Assembly: GCA_905234665.1 (NCBI GenBank)
Contig: CAJOIV010000009.1
Location: 1-64,000 of the forward strand
Reading direction: 5' to 3'
Length of the DNA stretch: 64,000 nt
Origin: an uncultured Bacteroidales bacterium
GTDB lineage: Bacteria > Bacteroidota > Bacteroidia > Bacteroidales > P3
Shown here: in pieces, positions 1-8,191 of the stretch
Position numbering within the stretch: position 1 is the first letter of the stretch
How the letters are laid out: the number at the start of each line of letters is the position of its first letter
Notes under the pieces: model-generated
What the model saw: only the letters and a program-made list of their open reading frames with translations
What the model was told of the DNA's origin: nothing
Database searches by the model: none
Translations under genes and position numbers: made by a program

Positions 1-569
1 AGCAGATAAGCGACATAATTGTATTCTCCATCTTTGGTGACCAGTTCGAGGCTACGCTTGAAATTGTTGTTCAGCCTCTTGCCACGCTCGTCATAATAGA
101 TGCGCAATTGCTCAAACGTCAGATCCTGACGGTTGGAGACAATCTTGCTAATAGAATTACGCGTGCGCATGGCAAACAGACGGTCTATCTGTTCTTGGGA
201 CATAGGCTCAACAGAAGTGCCCACCCGGATGAATGCACCTCGAGGAGTCATGCCGTATTTGGTTTTGAAGTATGGTTTGTCAATACCGCTGGCCACTGTG
301 ATTTTAACCACAGTGCGGTTTTCTGTCGTTTCTGTTGAGATGTCAAACAACCCCATTGCCGATGGGGAGATATTGTTTTTGATACGGTCTTTCAGTTTCA
401 GCATGCATTCATCGGCATCTTCGACTCCAACGACGGTTCCGTCATTGTTGATACCGATATAAATATATCCTCCTTCTTTATAGTTCAAAAAGGCAATGAC
501 TTCTTTTTCTATATCCAAGTCGGGAGTCAATTCTCTCTTGTATTCTATGCGGTTGGTCTCCATATTCAT
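1..569 (-). CDS. AlbA_2/Schlafen-type putative DNA-binding protein (3' end beyond window)
   Basis: Reading the minus strand from an ATG at 569 gives MNMETNRIEYKRELTPDLD, then EGGYIYIGINNDGTVVGVED, the pattern of the AlbA_2 (Schlafen AAA_4) domain: an ExKxE-like start followed by a G-G-x-I-x-I-G strand. The frame stays open to the edge, so at least 189 residues are present and the C-terminus is missing. Family members are widespread and often annotated as ATP- or nucleic-acid-binding regulators; the exact role is not known. It is the last of three minus-strand genes (nuclease-like, KAP NTPase, this one) in an AT-rich stretch, 78 bp after the KAP stop codon. Its position suggests a defence or mobile-element cargo function, which is inference. 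Confidence 0.75.
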   Translation of the reverse strand, partial: MNMETNRIEYKRELTPDLDIEKEVIAFLNYKEGGYIYIGINNDGTVVGVEDADECMLKLKDRIKNNISPSAMGLFDISTETTENRTVVKITVASGIDKPYFKTKYGMTPRGAFIRVGTSVEPMSQEQIDRLFAMRTRNSISKIVSNRQDLTFEQLRIYYDERGKRLNNNFKRSLELVTKDGEYNYVAYL

Positions 570-647
570 GTTATAATATTATTGGGGTCCTTCTACTTTG
601 CTTGCATTGCTTGCAGGTGTTAGTCATCCACCCTTTATGAATAGGTT

Positions 648-2048
648 TTATATTTTGTCAATTTTTACAGACGAGAAGTCTATATAATGATTGAATGCTC
701 CTTCAAAAATACTTTTTAATGGAGTTATTGTATCTTGTTCTGCTATATTAACCAAAGAGCCCACATGGGTGCCATATGCTCGAGAAACATCAATTTCAAC
801 AAGAATACCATCTTGATTCTTCCGAGAATCAACTTGATAAAAATCGTTAAGGGGGCCATTAAAAATATATAATGGTTTCTTCATCATATAAAACAGTGGA
901 AATAATAAAGAAGCATATTCAGAACAATCATATTCCCGTTTATATGATAAATCCTTAATAATCTTATCTATAGACACCCCGCATTCTATCATGAATAATA
1001 TAAGATGAAACAATGGAAAGGATGTAGAAACACCCCATTCTTGACCGCATATTTCGATATACTCTTTTTTGATTCTATCTTGAGTGTCAAAGTTACAAAG
1101 CCTTGTAATGTCTCTCATGGATAAAGAAGAAATCTTATCTTGAAGATTTATCATGTAAGGGTACATCTCATTGATTGAAAAGTTTCTTTTCAATTGGGAT
1201 ATCAAATCTTGTTCCAAGTAGGAGCGGAAGCTATATCTAAACGGCTCGCATGCGAGGAACTTGCTCATGTAGCCTTGATAATTTGCATTTGCTCCGTAAA
1301 AATGATGGAATATGTATTCCGTTGTCTCGTAATCCATCACCAGAACAATATTGTCAAAGCCAAACTTGTTGCAAACCTTGTCGGGATTTGATGTGTCGTC
1401 GATGTGGGCACTCAGCACATTGAGTATTCTGAAAAGATGTTGCGGGTCAAGTCTGTCTAAGTCTTCAATAATCAGAACCGTTTTCTTCGCCTTGTGATTG
1501 GTACCATGATCCTCTTGAATCCATTTGACAGTCTCCCGAATCAATTCAGTATAGCCATCCTTCTCATACAATCCCCCTCTTTGTTTTTCAAATACCTTCA
1601 AATATTCGTCGGCAAGATGCTTCTTCTCTTCGTATGTTTTCTTCGCCGCTAAGAACCGATCGAGTATTTTATTATAGAAATCCCCTCCCGGAATGAATGA
1701 GAGAAGAAACGAAACAACAGAAGACAAGTCCACGAACGACTTGACAGCCTCAAACAGAGCATCTATATCAATGCTGTTCAGTTCGTTTCTTTCATGCATC
1801 TGAAGGATGATATCCCGTTTAATATATTCAAACACATCCTCGTTGGTTGCCACAGAATAGTTTACGGGATATACCGTAAAGAACTCATATTTTTCAGCCA
1901 GGCTTTCGTTTTTAGTTAATTCGTTAAGGAAGTACGTCTTACCGTCTCCAAACTTAGCCGACAAGATGATTCTATCCGAGGAGTTTAAGTATTGAGCAAA
2001 CTCTTCAATCTTAGGCGAGACATCATATTTATCATGTTGTAACTTCAT
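648..2048 (-). CDS. KAP family P-loop NTPase
   Basis: A 466-residue protein with a Walker A motif near residues 30-38 (SAKFGDGKT) and a Walker B motif near 190-201 (VLIIEDLDRLD), the latter typical of KAP NTPases, where a D-D/E-L-D-R sequence follows the hydrophobic strand. A hydrophobic stretch near residues 108-120 (SSVVSFLLSFIPGG) lies between the two motifs, where KAP proteins often carry membrane segments. KAP proteins are membrane-associated STAND-like NTPases linked in some plasmids and phages to exclusion and in some hosts to defence. The gene is AT-rich compared with the rest of the window. It lies between a nuclease-like gene and an AlbA_2 gene on the same strand, so a three-gene unit is plausible. 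Confidence 0.8.
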   Translation of the reverse strand: MKLQHDKYDVSPKIEEFAQYLNSSDRIILSAKFGDGKTYFLNELTKNESLAEKYEFFTVYPVNYSVATNEDVFEYIKRDIILQMHERNELNSIDIDALFEAVKSFVDLSSVVSFLLSFIPGGDFYNKILDRFLAAKKTYEEKKHLADEYLKVFEKQRGGLYEKDGYTELIRETVKWIQEDHGTNHKAKKTVLIIEDLDRLDPQHLFRILNVLSAHIDDTSNPDKVCNKFGFDNIVLVMDYETTEYIFHHFYGANANYQGYMSKFLACEPFRYSFRSYLEQDLISQLKRNFSINEMYPYMINLQDKISSLSMRDITRLCNFDTQDRIKKEYIEICGQEWGVSTSFPLFHLILFMIECGVSIDKIIKDLSYKREYDCSEYASLLFPLFYMMKKPLYIFNGPLNDFYQVDSRKNQDGILVEIDVSRAYGTHVGSLVNIAEQDTITPLKSIFEGAFNHYIDFSSVKIDKI

Positions 2049-2160
2049 ATTTTGATGATTAGGTCTTTCCTACCATTTTGGTGCTACATGTATTGCTTGA
2101 GATTTATTAGGTCTTATTGATGCATTTCATTCTTTTGCAACCTTCTATTTAATCATGTCT

Positions 2161-3234
2161 TTACAAACTTACAGGCACAAGACCTAACTTGTTGATGCTT
2201 TCGTTAGCTTTCTGCAAAGCCTCGTGGACCTCGAGGACTTCGGTATAGTCCCAATACTTGATGTCATTGTTAACTCCGGGAAGAGCCTCCACCTCTTTCC
2301 GTATCTTCTCCAACTGCTCTGCATCTGAGACGGCGACAATGCCTTGCACGGCTTTGTTGTTCTTGGCCTTCATCAGATTAAGGATAAGGCTGTCAATGGA
2401 GCCAGAGGTCTGGACTTCAAAGACGTAGATAATTCTTCCCATGTTGCCGATAGAAACTTCCCAGACGGCATCAACCTTGGCGCCATTGGCCACCTTAACC
2501 TCTGTTGTTGCCTTGAATCCCAGACATTCGCCAATGTCCTTAATCTTGTCCCGTATGTCATTGTGAACGAAACCTGACTCTTTCTTTGTCTTAGGTGCTT
2601 CCACCACATCGACTGTCACAGGCTCATCAATGTCTTTCTGTGCTTCCTGCCAGATGAAATAGTCAAGAGCAATCAGATTCTCTAAATCATCGTATCCTTT
2701 CTGATTGGCGACTCTCAGCATCTTCTTGCCACACTCTGACAGATAGGCATACATTTTGCCATCCATCGCAGAGTCGTATTTTGGTGTATTGGGCACTTCA
2801 AGAATGGTGAAGCCCGTCTTGGTTTTGCTGTTCCAGAGGATGCACTCGTCAGGAAATGCTTTGTTGAGTATCTCGCTCATGATAGCTGGTCCAACACCAT
2901 TTATCTTCTCTCGAAACTCATCCCATCGCTTGGCAAGTGAGTCATTACCACAGAGCAGATTGGCGAACTGAGTACGCAACAATTCTATCCCGTTCGTCTC
3001 AATCAAATTGTCTATCTTATAGTGTTTGTTGCCCCACATGCCCATAGCCCATAGGGGAGACAGCAGATTGTAGAAGTCCTCGGCCGTCATCTTCAGAAGG
3101 CGTGCTTTGTCGTACTTCTGCATTTCCTTGGCATGGGCTTTGCGTTCCGCCAATTCATCAGTGGACTTCTCCTGATGAGCCATTCGCCATTGATGGTATC
3201 GCTCCAGAAAGGTGAGGAATTTCTTTTCGTTCAT
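2161..3234 (-). CDS. PD-(D/E)XK-like nuclease candidate with HhH-like motif
   Basis: A 357-residue protein from the ATG at 3234 (MNEKKFLTFL). A longer frame exists from a TTG at 3270, but that TTG overlaps the promoter's TACCTTTG box at 3268-3275, so the internal ATG is preferred. Residues 111-123 (INGVGPAIMSEIL) resemble a helix-hairpin-helix DNA-binding turn. The C-terminal third has a strand pattern with Asp at about 255 (KVDAVWEV) and Glu-x-Gln at about 273-275 (VFEVQTSG), which fits the D...ExQ/K core of restriction-like nucleases. I do not recognise a named family. It is the first gene of the AT-rich three-gene minus-strand run with the KAP NTPase, and a DNA-targeting role is inferred, not shown. 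Confidence 0.6.
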   Translation of the reverse strand: MNEKKFLTFLERYHQWRMAHQEKSTDELAERKAHAKEMQKYDKARLLKMTAEDFYNLLSPLWAMGMWGNKHYKIDNLIETNGIELLRTQFANLLCGNDSLAKRWDEFREKINGVGPAIMSEILNKAFPDECILWNSKTKTGFTILEVPNTPKYDSAMDGKMYAYLSECGKKMLRVANQKGYDDLENLIALDYFIWQEAQKDIDEPVTVDVVEAPKTKKESGFVHNDIRDKIKDIGECLGFKATTEVKVANGAKVDAVWEVSIGNMGRIIYVFEVQTSGSIDSLILNLMKAKNNKAVQGIVAVSDAEQLEKIRKEVEALPGVNNDIKYWDYTEVLEVHEALQKANESINKLGLVPVSL

Positions 3235-3267
3235 ATTCAAATGTTGTCGAGTTTCATTTTCAAACTG

Positions 3268-3275
3268 CAAAGGTA
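3268..3275 (-). promoter_or_regulatory. Bacteroidetes -7 box for nuclease-like gene
   Basis: TACCTTTG followed by CA on the minus strand, the Bacteroidetes sigma -7 consensus TAnnTTTG. It lies about 34 bp upstream of the ATG at 3234, which supports that start over the upstream TTG. Confidence 0.7.
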
Positions 3276-3882
3276 CTCATTATTCGCCAAATAAGCAAAT
3301 CAATCTTTTGAATTCAATGGCAGGGCGTTGATAATTAGCCGACTGAAATTATGGGGCTGGCGATTATGACGGGTTTTACGTTCCTCAATTTGGGCGTTTC
3401 CGGCGGGGATTTCATTAATTGGGCTGGCTTTCCTCTGGATTGTGGCGGCTTCTTGCCGGCTGACGCGGCAGAAATCTTGTGGATCATGTAGATTATTCCG
3501 CCGACGGCGGTTGGTTGCTACAATTTTTAGTCTGCGGGCCAAGGTTTTACAGGCAGGGTACCATGTACAACGGCAAGTAGCGATAGTCGCCGTCTCTCTC
3601 GACGCCGCTGTACTTGAATTGGGTGTGTATTGTCTGTATCGGCATGGCTATTGTATAGCGTCCACTTACATATTGTATATTTTAGTGTTTTACGGTTCTC
3701 CCTTCGTGGGAGCAACACAATGCAAATATACACATTTTTTTGGATTGGGGGAGTTTTTTCATTGTTTGTCTCTCGGTTTGCAGGTAATATTTTAATATTA
3801 TTAGTTTGTCACCAGGATACGTAGGAGCAGAAAACCATACACAAAATATGTAATAAAATTTTGCCATATAGAATTTAATTCA
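3276..3882. other. Gene-poor stretch; no supported gene
   Basis: About 600 bp with only short open frames in every direction, none with a recognisable product. On the minus strand a TATATTTGCA box (plus coordinates about 3720-3729) is followed by a small hairpin CTCCC-ACGA-GGGAG and then about 400 nt without a clear gene. A decayed gene or an untranslated RNA are both possible. Confidence 0.4.
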
Positions 3883-3890
3883 TATCTTTG
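3859..3890 (+). promoter_or_regulatory. Promoter of higBA-like operon
   Basis: TTTTG at 3859-3863 and TATCTTTG at 3883-3890 with exactly 19 bp between TTG and the -7 box. The ATG of the toxin gene follows 25 bp downstream. The sequence just after the -33 box (CCATAT) matches the repeated promoter found at 52.2, 53.0 and 54.2 kb. Confidence 0.75.
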
Positions 3891-3915
3891 CAACATGAAA
3901 TAAAGACAACTATCC

Positions 3916-4212
3916 ATGAGAATTATTAAGAAAACAACTATAAAACAATATTGTACAAAGCATCCGCAAGCGACATCCGGCTTGATGGAATGGATGAGAA
4001 AGACCGAGGAGGCCAATTGGACTTGCTTTGAAGATATCAAAAAGACGTTTAACAGCGTGGATTATGTGGGTCAGCAGCACTACGTGTTTAATATCCAGCA
4101 CAACGATTTCAGATTGGTTGTTGTTATTCAATTCACTCCACAGAATGTGTTTGTGCGTTTCATCGGCACACATAGTGAATATGACCGAATCAAGGACATA
4201 AAAAATATTTGA
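3916..4212 (+). CDS. higB: HigB-type mRNA interferase toxin
   Basis: A 98-residue protein with the pattern of the HigB_toxin family of the RelE superfamily: N-terminal MRIIKKTTIKQYCTKHPQA, central WTCFEDIKKTFNSVDYV, and a C-terminal strand series ending in FVRFIGTHSEYDRI. Family members cleave mRNA at the ribosome and are held inactive by a HigA antitoxin. The gene starts just after a strong Bacteroidetes promoter and lies 3 bp before an antitoxin-type gene, in toxin-first order, which is normal for higBA. It sits at the end of the AT-rich island, which fits mobile or island-stabilising DNA. Confidence 0.88.
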   Translation: MRIIKKTTIKQYCTKHPQATSGLMEWMRKTEEANWTCFEDIKKTFNSVDYVGQQHYVFNIQHNDFRLVVVIQFTPQNVFVRFIGTHSEYDRIKDIKNI

Positions 4213-4215
4213 GAC

Positions 4216-4581
4216 ATGACAAAGATACAGACAGAACAAGAGTACAATGCAATTTGTGAGCGCATTGAAGAATTGCTCCCACAAACTTGGGGAGATGACG
4301 TGAAAGGGGATTCCCCCGCATGCTTAGAGTTAAACCTGCTTGCCAATCTTGTGGCAGACTGGGAAGATGAACATGTAATCTTTGATGACGTCTTGGGCAA
4401 TGCCATCAAGAAGAGCCTTTTCGAAAAGAACCTTACCCAGAAAGCCGGTGCAGAGCTTCTCGGCATCAGCCCGTCGCGTATGAGCGACCTCGTGCATGGA
4501 AGGATGGAGCCCTCGTACCGCCTTTCCCGTAGGATCTGCAAGAAACTCAATATCCCACCCGAGGTGGTGCTGGGTGTCTGA
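4216..4581 (+). CDS. higA: HigA-type antitoxin, HTH domain
   Basis: A 121-residue protein with an acidic N-terminal half (YNAICERIEELLPQTW) and a C-terminal XRE helix-turn-helix around residues 74-118 (EKNLTQKAGAELLGISPSRMSDLVHGR). This matches the HigA antitoxins that pair with HigB_toxin proteins in Bacteroidota. It follows the toxin by 3 bp and is likely cotranscribed from the 3859-3890 promoter. By family knowledge it neutralises the toxin and represses the operon through its HTH domain. Confidence 0.88.
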   Translation: MTKIQTEQEYNAICERIEELLPQTWGDDVKGDSPACLELNLLANLVADWEDEHVIFDDVLGNAIKKSLFEKNLTQKAGAELLGISPSRMSDLVHGRMEPSYRLSRRICKKLNIPPEVVLGV

Positions 4582-4585
4582 AAAA

Positions 4586-4900
4586 ATGATAACTAATGAT
4601 TCCATGAGCCAGAATACGCTGGATTATCTGGAGAGTCACCAAAGCGGGACTCCCTCACAGTGGAGGGAAGAGGCCGAGTGGCGGCGCGACAACCGCGAAT
4701 GGCTGCATTACTCGAAACGAATAGCGGTGATGCTGTTGTCGTACATGAAACGGGGGCACCTGACGCAAAGCGCGATGGCCGAGCGTTTGGATTGCACACA
4801 GCAGTATGTGTCAAAGATTCTGAAAGGCACGGAGAACCTGTCTCTGGAGACTCTGGCGAAACTGGAATCAGCTATGGGTGAACGACTGATTGTCTGTTAA
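4586..4900 (+). CDS. XRE-family HTH regulator
   Basis: A 104-residue protein starting at ATG 4586 (MITNDSMSQ), 4 bp after higA; an alternative ATG is at 4604. A helix-turn-helix spans roughly residues 58-95 (MKRGHLTQSAMAERLDCTQQYVSKILKG). A tryptophan-rich, charged N-terminal part (SQWREEAEWRRDNREWLHYS) precedes it. It is probably the third gene of the higBA operon. Three-gene layouts of this kind occur, but whether this protein acts as a second regulator or is independent cannot be told from the sequence. Confidence 0.75.
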   Translation: MITNDSMSQNTLDYLESHQSGTPSQWREEAEWRRDNREWLHYSKRIAVMLLSYMKRGHLTQSAMAERLDCTQQYVSKILKGTENLSLETLAKLESAMGERLIVC

Positions 4901-5049
4901 AGTCTCGCAGTCCTACACTATCCTTATCCCATTCGTTTTAAACCATATACTATTCCCGTAGGGTCGGTAGCGTAGAGTTGCACATGGTAGGTGTCTTTGT
5001 TTGTGAGCACCCTCCGTGCGCCCTGACAGCGCCCTTGCCACGGATTGTG

Positions 5050-5155
5050 TAGTTATATTATAGTTATATCATAGTTATATTATAGTTATACCATGAGATA
5101 TAATATAACTACAATATAAGTATAATATAAGTTCAATATAACTATGGTATAAGTA
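5050..5155. repeat. Inverted array of 11-bp repeats
   Basis: Four head-to-tail copies of an 11-bp unit close to TAGTTATATTA (5050-5093) are followed, after TGAGATA, by five copies of its reverse complement, close to TAATATAACTA (5101-5155). The end units also mirror each other (TAGTTATACCA and TGGTATAAGTA). The whole array is a 106-bp palindrome with one-helical-turn periodicity. It lies in a 358-bp gene-free gap between the XRE gene and a DUF4143 ATPase gene. Confidence 0.9.
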
Positions 5156-5190
5156 GGGAGGGGACTCGGGGAGCAGTGACAGGGGGAGTA

Positions 5191-5210
5191 CGTGCCTTTG
5201 GCACGCTTTT
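5191..5210 (+). terminator. Small hairpin with T-run
   Basis: CGTGCC-TTT-GGCACG followed by CTTTT. It could end transcription from the higBA side, though it is almost 300 bp past the last gene on that strand. Confidence 0.4.
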
Positions 5211-5258
5211 AAAGAACAAAAATAGTACTTGCAGAAGAGATACAGATGGTACACCCAA

Positions 5259-6389
5259 CTATGCCAACAAGAAGTCGGCGAGGGTGTCGGGGGTGATGAC
5301 CTGGAAATCGGTGCCCGGGTAGGCGTCAGTGAAGGTCTTGGTGAGGGTGGCATTGGTCTTGGGATTCCACTTGATTTCGTAGGCGTGGAGTTTTCCTCCT
5401 CCCTCCTCTAAATAGTCTATCTCCTGCTGTTGCTTTGTGCGCCAGAAGTAACTGTTGACCCAGTGATGATAATACGCATTACTCTTCATGCGCTCCGATA
5501 CGACGAAGTTCTCCCATAACGCACCAATATCCTGTCTCACCTCCGGGGCGTTGTAGTCGGCAATGAGGGCATTGCGGATGCCGTTGTCGTAGAAATATAT
5601 CTTGCGGCTTGACTTGAGTTCGTGGCGCAAATTGCGCGAGAAGGAAGGCAGCCTGAAGATGATATAGCACTGCTCCAACAGAGTGACGTACCTTTCCACC
5701 GTCTTATTGTCCAACGAACACATCTGGCTCAACTCATTGAACGACACCTGCGACCCCACCTGATAGGCCAACGCCCGCAAAAGAGTTTGCAACTTGTCGG
5801 GGTGCTTGATGTTCTCCCACGAGAGAATGTCTTTATATAGGTAGGCATCTGTCAACAGCTTAAGTATTCCCATCTCGCTGCCTTCGTTCATCACTACCTC
5901 GGGATAATAGCCATAGATGATGCGACGGGGCAACATGCGCAGCTCTTTCAACTTTCCATGATGCGTTACCATCTCGCCAAACGAGAGGGGGAACATCCGG
6001 TACTCCCACTTACGTCCCGTCAACGGCTCGTTCACCTCATTGGCCAGTTCAAATGAGGAACTGCCCGTGGCTATCACCTGGATGTCGCTGTCAGAGTCGG
6101 CAATCAACTTCAGCCGCAAACCAATATTCTTGATTCGCTGGGCCTCATCGAGTATTACAATCTTGCTGTCGCCGAACTCCGCCAACAGCCTATCGGCCGA
6201 GGCATTCTCGAAGAGAGTTTGGGTCTGCATTTCGTCGCCATTCAGCCACAAGACATTCTCTCTTTCACGCAGCATCTGCTTCAACAATGTGGTTTTTCCC
6301 ACTTGACGGGCACCGATAAGGACAATCACTTTCCCTTTAAATAATTTATCTTCAATGGTTTTATACAGGAATCTTCCAATCATAGCCAA
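5259..6389 (-). CDS. AAA ATPase with DUF4143 domain
   Basis: A 376-residue protein of the common AAA_14 plus DUF4143 family. The Walker A motif is near residues 25-33 (GARQVGKTT), the Walker B near 75-81 (IVILDEAQR), sensor-like ATGSSSFEL near 107, and the C-terminal DUF4143 part carries the YFYDNGIRNALIADY and ALWENFVVSERMK motifs and a restriction-like tail (EIDYLEEGGGKLHAYEIKW). The role of the family is not settled. The gene stands alone, with its own promoter at 6404-6411 and two tandem palindromes just upstream that look like an operator. Confidence 0.88.
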   Translation of the reverse strand: MAMIGRFLYKTIEDKLFKGKVIVLIGARQVGKTTLLKQMLRERENVLWLNGDEMQTQTLFENASADRLLAEFGDSKIVILDEAQRIKNIGLRLKLIADSDSDIQVIATGSSSFELANEVNEPLTGRKWEYRMFPLSFGEMVTHHGKLKELRMLPRRIIYGYYPEVVMNEGSEMGILKLLTDAYLYKDILSWENIKHPDKLQTLLRALAYQVGSQVSFNELSQMCSLDNKTVERYVTLLEQCYIIFRLPSFSRNLRHELKSSRKIYFYDNGIRNALIADYNAPEVRQDIGALWENFVVSERMKSNAYYHHWVNSYFWRTKQQQEIDYLEEGGGKLHAYEIKWNPKTNATLTKTFTDAYPGTDFQVITPDTLADFLLA

Positions 6390-6403
6390 ACGTTTTGACG
6401 CTG

Positions 6404-6411
6404 CAAATATA
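6404..6411 (-). promoter_or_regulatory. -7 box of DUF4143 gene
   Basis: TATATTTG followed by CA on the minus strand, 15 bp upstream of the ATG at 6389, matching the Bacteroidetes -7 consensus. Confidence 0.7.
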
Positions 6412-6413
6412 CA

Positions 6414-6473
6414 ACTTTTTTGGAATCCATTCCCAAAAAGTCATAACTTTTTTGGAGTTAATTCCAAAAAAGT
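6414..6473. promoter_or_regulatory. Two tandem 28-bp palindromes, putative operator
   Basis: Palindrome 1 at 6414-6441 and palindrome 2 at 6446-6473, both with outer arms ACTTTTT...AAAAAGT and inner GGAAT/TCC. The second has perfect 11-bp arms (ACTTTTTTGGA/TCCAAAAAAGT). Their starts are 32 bp apart, about three helical turns, so a dimeric repressor could bind both on one face. They overlap the expected -33 region of the DUF4143 promoter. Confidence 0.65.
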
Positions 6474-6531
6474 AATACTTTTGAGAAAGTACCATGGCGG
6501 GGAAATGTTGTTCTGGAGGTGCCGCTGATAG

Positions 6532-6564
6532 AAACCCCGCCTTGGCGGGGCCAAGACGGGGTTT
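6532..6564 (-). terminator. Hairpin downstream of proS
   Basis: Arms AAACCCCGCCTTGG and CCAAGACGGGGTTT with one mismatch and a 5-nt loop, 49 bp past the proS stop codon. No T-run follows on the minus strand, so it may stabilise the 3' end rather than terminate alone. Confidence 0.5.
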
Positions 6565-6612
6565 GCTTTCGGATTGCTGCTGCCGGGAAGGCCAGTAGCT
6601 GTCGGACGAAGG

Positions 6613-8085
6613 TCAGTAGCTGCGGGCGAAGATGACGCGGCGGTGGCTGGGCTTGCCGCTGAAGACGCACTTGCCTTCCTCTTCGGGGGCGTCGTAGGGG
6701 ATGCAGCGGATGGTGGCCTTGGTGAGCTCCTTGACTTTCTCCTCGGTCTCGACGGTGCCGTCCCAGTGGCAGAGGAGGAAGCCGCCCTTCTCGATCTCGG
6801 TCTGGAATTCCTCCCAGGTGTCGACCTTGCGGGTGTTGGCGGCACGGAAGTCGGCGGCACGCTGCAAGAGGCTCTTCTGTATCTCGTCCATGAGCTGGAG
6901 GACATGGTCGGCAATGCCTTCGAGGGGCATGGTAATCTTCTCGAGGGTATCGCGGCGACAGACCTCGCAGGTGCCGTTCTCCAGGTCGCGGGGGCCGATG
7001 GCGAGGCGCACGGGGACGCCCTTGAACTCGTACTCGTTGAACTTCCAGCCGGGCTTGTACTCGGTGCGGTTGTCGTACTTGACCGTCAGGCCCTTGGCCT
7101 TGAGGCTCTCGATGAGGGGTGTGACATGGGCGTCGAGTTCGGCCATCTGCTCGTCGTTCTTGGCGATGGGGACGATGGCCACCTGGATGGGCGCCAGCTT
7201 GGGAGGCAGCACGAGGCCGTTGTCGTCGGAGTGGGTCATGATGAGGGCACCCATGAGGCGCGTGGAGACTCCCCACGAGGTGGCCCAGACATACTCGAGC
7301 TGGTTCTGCTTGTTGAGGAACTGCACCTCGAAAGCCTTGGCGAAGTTCTGTCCGAGGAAATGGGAGGTACCGGCCTGGAGGGCCTTGCCGTCCTGCATCA
7401 TGGCCTCGATGCAGTAGGTGTCGAGGGCGCCGGCGAAGCGCTCGTTGGGCGACTTGACGCCCTTGACGACGGGCACCGCCATCCAGTTCTCGGCGAAGTC
7501 GGCATAGACGTCGAGCATGCGGCGTGCCTCCTCCTCGGCCTCCTCGCGGCTGGCGTGGGCGGTGTGGCCTTCCTGCCAGAGGAACTCGGCGGTGCGGAGG
7601 AACATGCGGGTGCGCATCTCCCAACGGACCACGTTGGCCCACTGGTTGCAGAGGATGGGGAGGTCGCGGTACGACTTGATCCAGTTCTTATAGGTGCTCC
7701 AGATGATGGTCTCGGAGGTGGGGCGGACGATGAGTTCCTCCTCGAGGCGGGCGTCGGGGTCGACGACCACGCCGCTGCCGTCGGGGGCGTTCATGAGGCG
7801 GTGGTGGGTCACCACGGCGCACTCTTTGGCGAAGCCTTCGACGTGCTCGGCCTCACGGCTGAGGAACGACTTGGGGATGAAGAGGGGGAAATAGGCGTTC
7901 TGGTGGCCGGTGGCCTTGAACATATCGTCGAGGGCGCGCTGCATCTTCTCCCAGATGGCGTAGCCATAGGGCTTGATGACCATGCATCCGCGGACGGCGG
8001 AATTCTCGGCGAGGTCGGCGCGGACGACCAGCTCGTTGTACCATTCGGAGTAATTTTCGGAGCGTTTTACAAAATCTTTTGCCAT
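6613..8085 (-). CDS. proS: Prolyl-tRNA synthetase (archaeal/eukaryote-like form)
   Basis: A 490-residue class II synthetase that charges tRNA-Pro with proline in the cytoplasm. Motif 2-type sequence [24 protein letters not shown] (near residues 150-175), the proline-pocket sequence [18 protein letters not shown] and the motif 3 region [18 protein letters not shown] are visible. It lacks the large insertion domain of the E. coli form and ends with a C-terminal domain terminating in Tyr ([10 protein letters not shown]), as in archaeal-type ProRS, which is the form used by Bacteroidota. It is divergent from the gene at 8192, with overlapping opposed promoters. Confidence 0.97.
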   Translation of the reverse strand: MAKDFVKRSENYSEWYNELVVRADLAENSAVRGCMVIKPYGYAIWEKMQRALDDMFKATGHQNAYFPLFIPKSFLSREAEHVEGFAKECAVVTHHRLMNAPDGSGVVVDPDARLEEELIVRPTSETIIWSTYKNWIKSYRDLPILCNQWANVVRWEMRTRMFLRTAEFLWQEGHTAHASREEAEEEARRMLDVYADFAENWMAVPVVKGVKSPNERFAGALDTYCIEAMMQDGKALQAGTSHFLGQNFAKAFEVQFLNKQNQLEYVWATSWGVSTRLMGALIMTHSDDNGLVLPPKLAPIQVAIVPIAKNDEQMAELDAHVTPLIESLKAKGLTVKYDNRTEYKPGWKFNEYEFKGVPVRLAIGPRDLENGTCEVCRRDTLEKITMPLEGIADHVLQLMDEIQKSLLQRAADFRAANTRKVDTWEEFQTEIEKGGFLLCHWDGTVETEEKVKELTKATIRCIPYDAPEEEGKCVFSGKPSHRRVIFARSY

Positions 8086-8124
8086 TTATTTCTCTTTTTT
8101 TTCTGTTGTATTCAAATAATTTGC

Positions 8125-8173
8125 GTATCTTTGCAGTTTGAAATGTCCAAGGATTTTGGACGTGCAAAGATAC
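8125..8173. promoter_or_regulatory. Face-to-face promoters inside a 49-bp palindrome
   Basis: GTATCTTTGCA (8125-8135, reading right) and its reverse complement TGCAAAGATAC (8163-8173, a promoter reading left) face each other, with GTCCAA/TTGGAC arms (8145-8150 and 8156-8161) inside. The right-reading box precedes the gene at 8192, the left-reading box precedes proS at 8085. The two 5' leaders therefore overlap by about 30 bp. Confidence 0.75.
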
Positions 8174-8191
8174 AAAATTAATACCATATTG

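Noticed and set aside
3235-3270. TTG start for the nuclease-like gene
   Set aside because: It overlaps the promoter's -7 box, so the ATG at 3234 is preferred.
3410-3450. GAGGAAAGCC on the minus strand as an RNase P RNA core
   Set aside because: Only the short GAGGAAAG matches; the other conserved regions of RNase P RNA are not found around it.
3300-3542. 80-codon minus-strand open frame
   Set aside because: Arg/Asn-rich with no known domain and no clear start; not supported as a gene.
5050-5155. CRISPR-like short array
   Set aside because: Units of 11 bp abut with no spacers and the second half is inverted.
6574-8181. 535-codon plus-strand open frame opposite proS
   Set aside because: It is the antisense of prolyl-tRNA synthetase, whose motifs are clear; the frame is open because of high GC.
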